Assembly (NCBI GenBank): GCA_017395715.1
Contig: JAFQNZ010000181.1
Coordinates: forward strand, 1 to 7,277
Reading direction: 5' to 3'
Length of the DNA: 7,277 bases
Source of the DNA: Clostridia bacterium
GTDB taxonomy: Bacteria; Bacillota; Clostridia; Oscillospirales; CAG-272
The notes below the pieces were generated by a model that did no database searches, was not told the DNA's origin, and saw nothing but the letters and a program-made list of their open reading frames with translations. Below, one piece after another: positions 3,985 to 7,277 of this stretch. The position numbers and the translations under genes are program-made. The stretch's first letter is position 1; each line of letters opens with the position of its first letter.

Positions 3985-5709
3985 ATGAAGCATCTTTGGG
4001 GCTATCTGAAAAACTGCCGTCGCGCCATCTGCGTGGGTACAGTCATCAAAGTCATCGGCACGATGATGGATCTTTTGATTCCCTATGTTCTTGCCCACAT
4101 TCTCAACGATGTGGTTGAACAAAAAGAAGTCACACCGCTTGTGTTTTGGGGCTGTGTGATGATTCTTTGCGCGATTCTGGCGGTTCTTTTCAACGTGCTT
4201 GCCAATCGCATAGCGTCTCTTGTGGCGTGCGACTGCACGCGGGATATCCGCCATGACTTGTTTGAGAGAATTTCCTATCTTTCCTCCGAGCAGACCGACC
4301 GCTTGACGATTGCCTCTCTCGAATCGCGCTTGACAAGCGATACCTATAACGTCAACCACATGATCGGCATGATGCTCCGTCTCGGTATCCGTGCGCCGAT
4401 CCTTCTGTTTGGTGGTATCATTATGACCTTGACGCTTGACTGGCGCTTGACGTTGGTTTTGATTTTGACGCTGCCGTTTTTGTTCTTTGTGGTGCGGACA
4501 ACCTCCAAGGTTGGCATTCCGCTTTATAAAAATCTGCAGCAGAAAAACGATGAGGTGACCCGCGTGGTGCGCGAGGATGCTGCAGGCGTCAGAGTTATCA
4601 AGGCGCTTTCCAAGACCGAATACGAAAAAAAGCGTTTTGACGACGCGAACACTGACGCGATTGCCATGGAGAAAAAGGCAGGCGTGACAATGGCGAAGAT
4701 CAACCCGATCATGACCTTTGTGTTAAATGCCGGTATGTGCGCCGTGATTGGTGCGGGTGCGTTTTTCGTAACACAAGGGAAGAGCGAAGCCGGCACGATC
4801 ATTGCCTTTATGTCTTACTTCACGATCATTGCCAATGCTCTCATTAGCATTTCGCGTATCTTCGTCAATCTGTCAAAAGGCACTGCCAGCATGGCGCGTA
4901 TTGCCGAGGTGCTTTCGGAAGACTACGAGCTTCGTGTGGAAGACAATGATTCTGCCTATACCGGTGATGACACAGTGCCTTACATTGAATTTCGCCATGT
5001 GACATTCGGCTATGGCGAAAGTGTGATCCTGAAGGATGTCAGCTTTACCTTAAACCGCCATGAAACACTCGGTATCATCGGCGAGACGGGAAGCGGAAAA
5101 TCCACCATTTTGAATCTTTTGATGCGCTTTTACGACGCCGACGAGGGTGACATTTTTCTTGACGGACAGAACATCAAAGAGATTCCCACCCAAAAACTGC
5201 GCTCGATGTTCGGCGTTGTCTTCCAAAACGATTTTCTTTTTGCTGATACGATTCGCGAAAACATCCGCTTCGGACGCGATATTGAAGATGACGCGATCGA
5301 AAGCGGTGCAAAGGATGCGCAAGCGCATCAGTTTATTTCTTCACGTGCCGATGGCTATGACGATATGCTTGCCATCAAGGGTGCGAACCTTTCGGGCGGA
5401 CAAAAGCAGAGACTTTTGATTGCCCGCGCCCTTGCCGCAGACCCCGATATTTTGGTGCTTGACGATTCTTCGTCTGCCCTTGACTACAAGACCGATGCGC
5501 TACTGCGCTCTGCCATTGCGGCGCATTTCAGCCACACCACCACGGTGATTGTGGCACAGCGCGTCTCCTCGCTTGCCCATGCCGACAAGATCTTGGTGCT
5601 TTCCGAAGGCCGCGTGGCGGCTTGCGGCAAGCATGAAGAGCTTCTTGTCACATCGCCTCTTTACGAAGAGATCAGCCACTCACAGATGGGAGGTGCGGTT
5701 CTTGACTGA
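3985..5709 (+). CDS. ABC exporter half-transporter with degenerate ATP site
   Basis: Membrane-fused ABC exporter subunit, 574 residues from the ATG at 3985 (577 from 3976). Six hydrophobic segments (about 13-35, 51-73, 134-151, 153-171, 244-262, 270-290) form the type-1 exporter membrane domain. The nucleotide-binding domain follows: Walker A GETGSGKST (366-374), Q-loop Gln414 in VVFQNDFLF, signature LSGGQ (469-473) and Walker B ILVLDDSSSALD (489-500). The usual catalytic Glu after Walker B is Asp494, and the switch His is Gln525 (VIVAQRVSS). These two changes are known from the degenerate-site subunit of heterodimeric exporters such as TM287/288, BmrCD and LmrCD. It therefore probably works only with the next gene, whose start overlaps its stop. 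The pair is likely a multidrug, lipid or peptide exporter; the substrate cannot be read from the sequence. There is no peptidase domain, arguing against a bacteriocin processing exporter. Confidence 0.93.
   Translation: MKHLWGYLKNCRRAICVGTVIKVIGTMMDLLIPYVLAHILNDVVEQKEVTPLVFWGCVMILCAILAVLFNVLANRIASLVACDCTRDIRHDLFERISYLSSEQTDRLTIASLESRLTSDTYNVNHMIGMMLRLGIRAPILLFGGIIMTLTLDWRLTLVLILTLPFLFFVVRTTSKVGIPLYKNLQQKNDEVTRVVREDAAGVRVIKALSKTEYEKKRFDDANTDAIAMEKKAGVTMAKINPIMTFVLNAGMCAVIGAGAFFVTQGKSEAGTIIAFMSYFTIIANALISISRIFVNLSKGTASMARIAEVLSEDYELRVEDNDSAYTGDDTVPYIEFRHVTFGYGESVILKDVSFTLNRHETLGIIGETGSGKSTILNLLMRFYDADEGDIFLDGQNIKEIPTQKLRSMFGVVFQNDFLFADTIRENIRFGRDIEDDAIESGAKDAQAHQFISSRADGYDDMLAIKGANLSGGQKQRLLIARALAADPDILVLDDSSSALDYKTDALLRSAIAAHFSHTTTVIVAQRVSSLAHADKILVLSEGRVAACGKHEELLVTSPLYEEISHSQMGGAVLD
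5688..5695 (+). promoter_or_regulatory. Ribosome binding site choosing a TTG start
   Basis: GGGAGGTG lies inside the end of the first exporter gene, six bases before an in-frame TTG at 5702 and 21 bases before the first ATG at 5717. The spacing strongly favours TTG. Confidence 0.75.
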
Positions 5710-7277
5710 CAACAAAATGAACGAAAGAAAGCACCGCCCGATCTTCAGAAAGCCGCATCCCTCAAACGAGCCGTTTGACGACAAGCGCTATAAGGGCGGA
5801 CGTATGAAAAAGCGTACGGTGATCTCTCGTCTCTTGGGCTATCTTGCCATTCACAAAAAGAAGCTTGCCCTTGCCCTTGGGCTGACGATCCTTGCCAACG
5901 CGCTTGCGCTTGTAGGCCCTCAGCTTTCGGAGTACGCCATTGACGCCATTGAGCGAGAAAGCGGTGTGGATATCCCCGCCGTTGTGACTTACTGCGTTTT
6001 GATGCTGTTTTTCTATGCGCTCTCGTCGGTACTCTCCTACCTGTTGTCGATTTTGATGATCAACATTTCGCGCCGTGTGGTGTACACCATGCGAAAAGAA
6101 GTGTTTGACCATCTCTTGGAGCTTCCGGTTGGCTACTTTGACGAGAATCAGACGGGCGACATCATCAGCCGTCTTTCCTACGATATTGATACCATCAACA
6201 CCTCGCTTTCAAACGATCTTGTACAGATCCTGGCCGGCTCGATCACGGTGGTGGGCTCGTTTGTGATGATGGCGCGTATTTCGCCTTTGCTTCTCTTCAT
6301 TTACCTCTTTACCGTGCCGCCGCTGATCATTTTCACCCGCTACCGCGTGAAAAAGGTGAAGCCTTTGTTCCGTGCGCGCTCGGCAAAGCTCGGTCAACTC
6401 AACGGCTATGCCGAAGAGATGCTTTCGGGTCAGAAGACGATTCGCGCTTACGGCAAAGAGGAAGAAATGATCACGCGCTTTGACAAGCGCAACGACGATG
6501 CGGTGGAAGCTTACTATGCCGCCGATTATCAGGGCAGTGTGGTGGGCCCCGGCGTTAACTTTATTAACAATCTCACCATTTCTTTGATCAGCATGTTCGG
6601 CGCGATCCTGTATATGATGAGCGGTGTGAACACGCTCACCATCGGCTCGCTTACGCTTGCCGCCATGACACCGGGTAAACTGTCTGCGTTTATTCTGTAT
6701 TCGCGCAAATTCCTGGGTCCGATCAACGAAACGGCAAATATCATCAGCGAAATTCAGTCGGCGACTTCGGCGGCGGAACGCGTTTTCCGTCTGCTTGACG
6801 AAAAGGTAGAAGCCGACGGCATGGCGGCTGACCTTGAGCCTGAAAATGTGAAGGGTGATTTTGAGATCCGTCATTTGGATTTTGCCTATACACCCGACAA
6901 GCCGATCATCAAAGACTTAAATCTTTCAGTCAAAGCAGGCACCACGGTTGCCATTGTGGGCCCCACAGGCAGTGGAAAAACCACGCTTGTGAATCTTTTG
7001 ATGCGCTTTTATGAAAGCGGAGAGGGCAAGATCTTCCTTGACGCCAAGGATATTTCGCGTATGCCGCTTGACAAGCTGCGCCGTCAGTTTGCGATGGTGC
7101 TGCAGGAAACTTGGCTGTTTGGCGGAACGATTGCCGAAAACATTGCCTACGGCAGTGAAGGCGCCACGCTTGACGATGTGAAAGCTGCCGCCAAGGCGGC
7201 AAGAATTGACGGCTACATTGAGTCTTTGCCCCAAGGATACGACACCGTGATGGATGAAAACGGCATGAATATCTCCA
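5702..7277 (+). CDS. ABC exporter half-transporter, second subunit (3' end outside window)
   Basis: The frame stays open from the proposed TTG start at 5702 to the window end, 525 codons, so the product is partial. With residue 1 at the TTG, a basic tail of about 45 residues (RKHRPIFRKP, KGGRMKKR) precedes six hydrophobic segments at about 52-75, 93-119, 170-192, 194-212, 288-307 and 311-334. The classic intracellular-loop motif FDENQTGDIISRLSYDID (146-163) is intact. The nucleotide-binding domain has Walker A GPTGSGKTT (420-428) and Q-loop Gln468 (MVLQETWLF). The window ends just before the expected signature motif, so Walker B and the H-loop are unseen; family members are usually about 600 residues. 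Start choice: the TTG overlaps the previous stop by eight bases and has an ideal ribosome site; the ATG at 5717 is the alternative. Overlap implies translational coupling and a heterodimer. I expect canonical Glu and His here, complementing the degenerate partner. Confidence 0.92.
   Translation, partial: MTDNKMNERKHRPIFRKPHPSNEPFDDKRYKGGRMKKRTVISRLLGYLAIHKKKLALALGLTILANALALVGPQLSEYAIDAIERESGVDIPAVVTYCVLMLFFYALSSVLSYLLSILMINISRRVVYTMRKEVFDHLLELPVGYFDENQTGDIISRLSYDIDTINTSLSNDLVQILAGSITVVGSFVMMARISPLLLFIYLFTVPPLIIFTRYRVKKVKPLFRARSAKLGQLNGYAEEMLSGQKTIRAYGKEEEMITRFDKRNDDAVEAYYAADYQGSVVGPGVNFINNLTISLISMFGAILYMMSGVNTLTIGSLTLAAMTPGKLSAFILYSRKFLGPINETANIISEIQSATSAAERVFRLLDEKVEADGMAADLEPENVKGDFEIRHLDFAYTPDKPIIKDLNLSVKAGTTVAIVGPTGSGKTTLVNLLMRFYESGEGKIFLDAKDISRMPLDKLRRQFAMVLQETWLFGGTIAENIAYGSEGATLDDVKAAAKAARIDGYIESLPQGYDTVMDENGMNIS

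Noticed and set aside
5762..7234. Several minus-strand open frames (5762-6112, 6209-6874, 6926-7234) opposite the second exporter gene
   Set aside because: The plus strand encodes a continuous ABC exporter with intact motifs; the antisense frames are shadows of its codon bias.

Overview
The window looks like chromosomal core-plus-accessory sequence from a low-to-mid GC Clostridia-type Firmicute. The reasons are the rpsF-ssb-rpsR order, strong purine-rich Shine-Dalgarno sites, sigma-A promoters close to consensus, a cysteine-containing S18, and a heterodimeric ABC exporter pair of the kind common in Clostridia. I cannot name a genus. No phage, CRISPR array, insertion sequence, rRNA or tRNA gene is visible.

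Layout: (1) 6-899, plus strand: a stand-alone ABC-type ATPase resembling the COG3910 'predicted ATPase' group. It ends at a strong hairpin that can terminate transcription in both directions. (2) 979-2542, minus strand: two uncharacterised membrane proteins, a 323-residue four-helix protein with a large outside domain (transcribed first) and a 162-residue two-helix protein. GTAG-headed hairpin repeats resembling REP elements lie on both sides of the smaller gene: one at 947-971 and a divergent pair at 1496-1562. (3) 2579-2674: two back-to-back sigma-A promoters separated by an A-rich stretch. (4) 2686-3903, plus strand: a structured leader followed by rpsF (S6), ssb and rpsR (S18), then a rho-independent terminator. 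(5) 3985-7277, plus strand: two overlapping genes for the halves of a heterodimeric ABC exporter. The second runs off the end of the window before its signature motif.

How the genes work together: S6 and S18 bind each other on the 30S platform, and their co-transcription with ssb is the usual bacterial arrangement linking ribosome and replication proteins. The leader folds into two hairpins and is a candidate site for S6:S18 feedback. The two exporter halves have translationally coupled start and stop sites. The first half carries both hallmarks of a degenerate ATP site (Asp for the Walker B Glu, Gln for the H-loop His), so the second half should supply the active catalytic residues. Nothing here amounts to a clearly new system. 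The most unusual items are the GTAG-headed repeats, the TTG start of the second exporter gene, and the duplicated Ala/Pro tail of S18.
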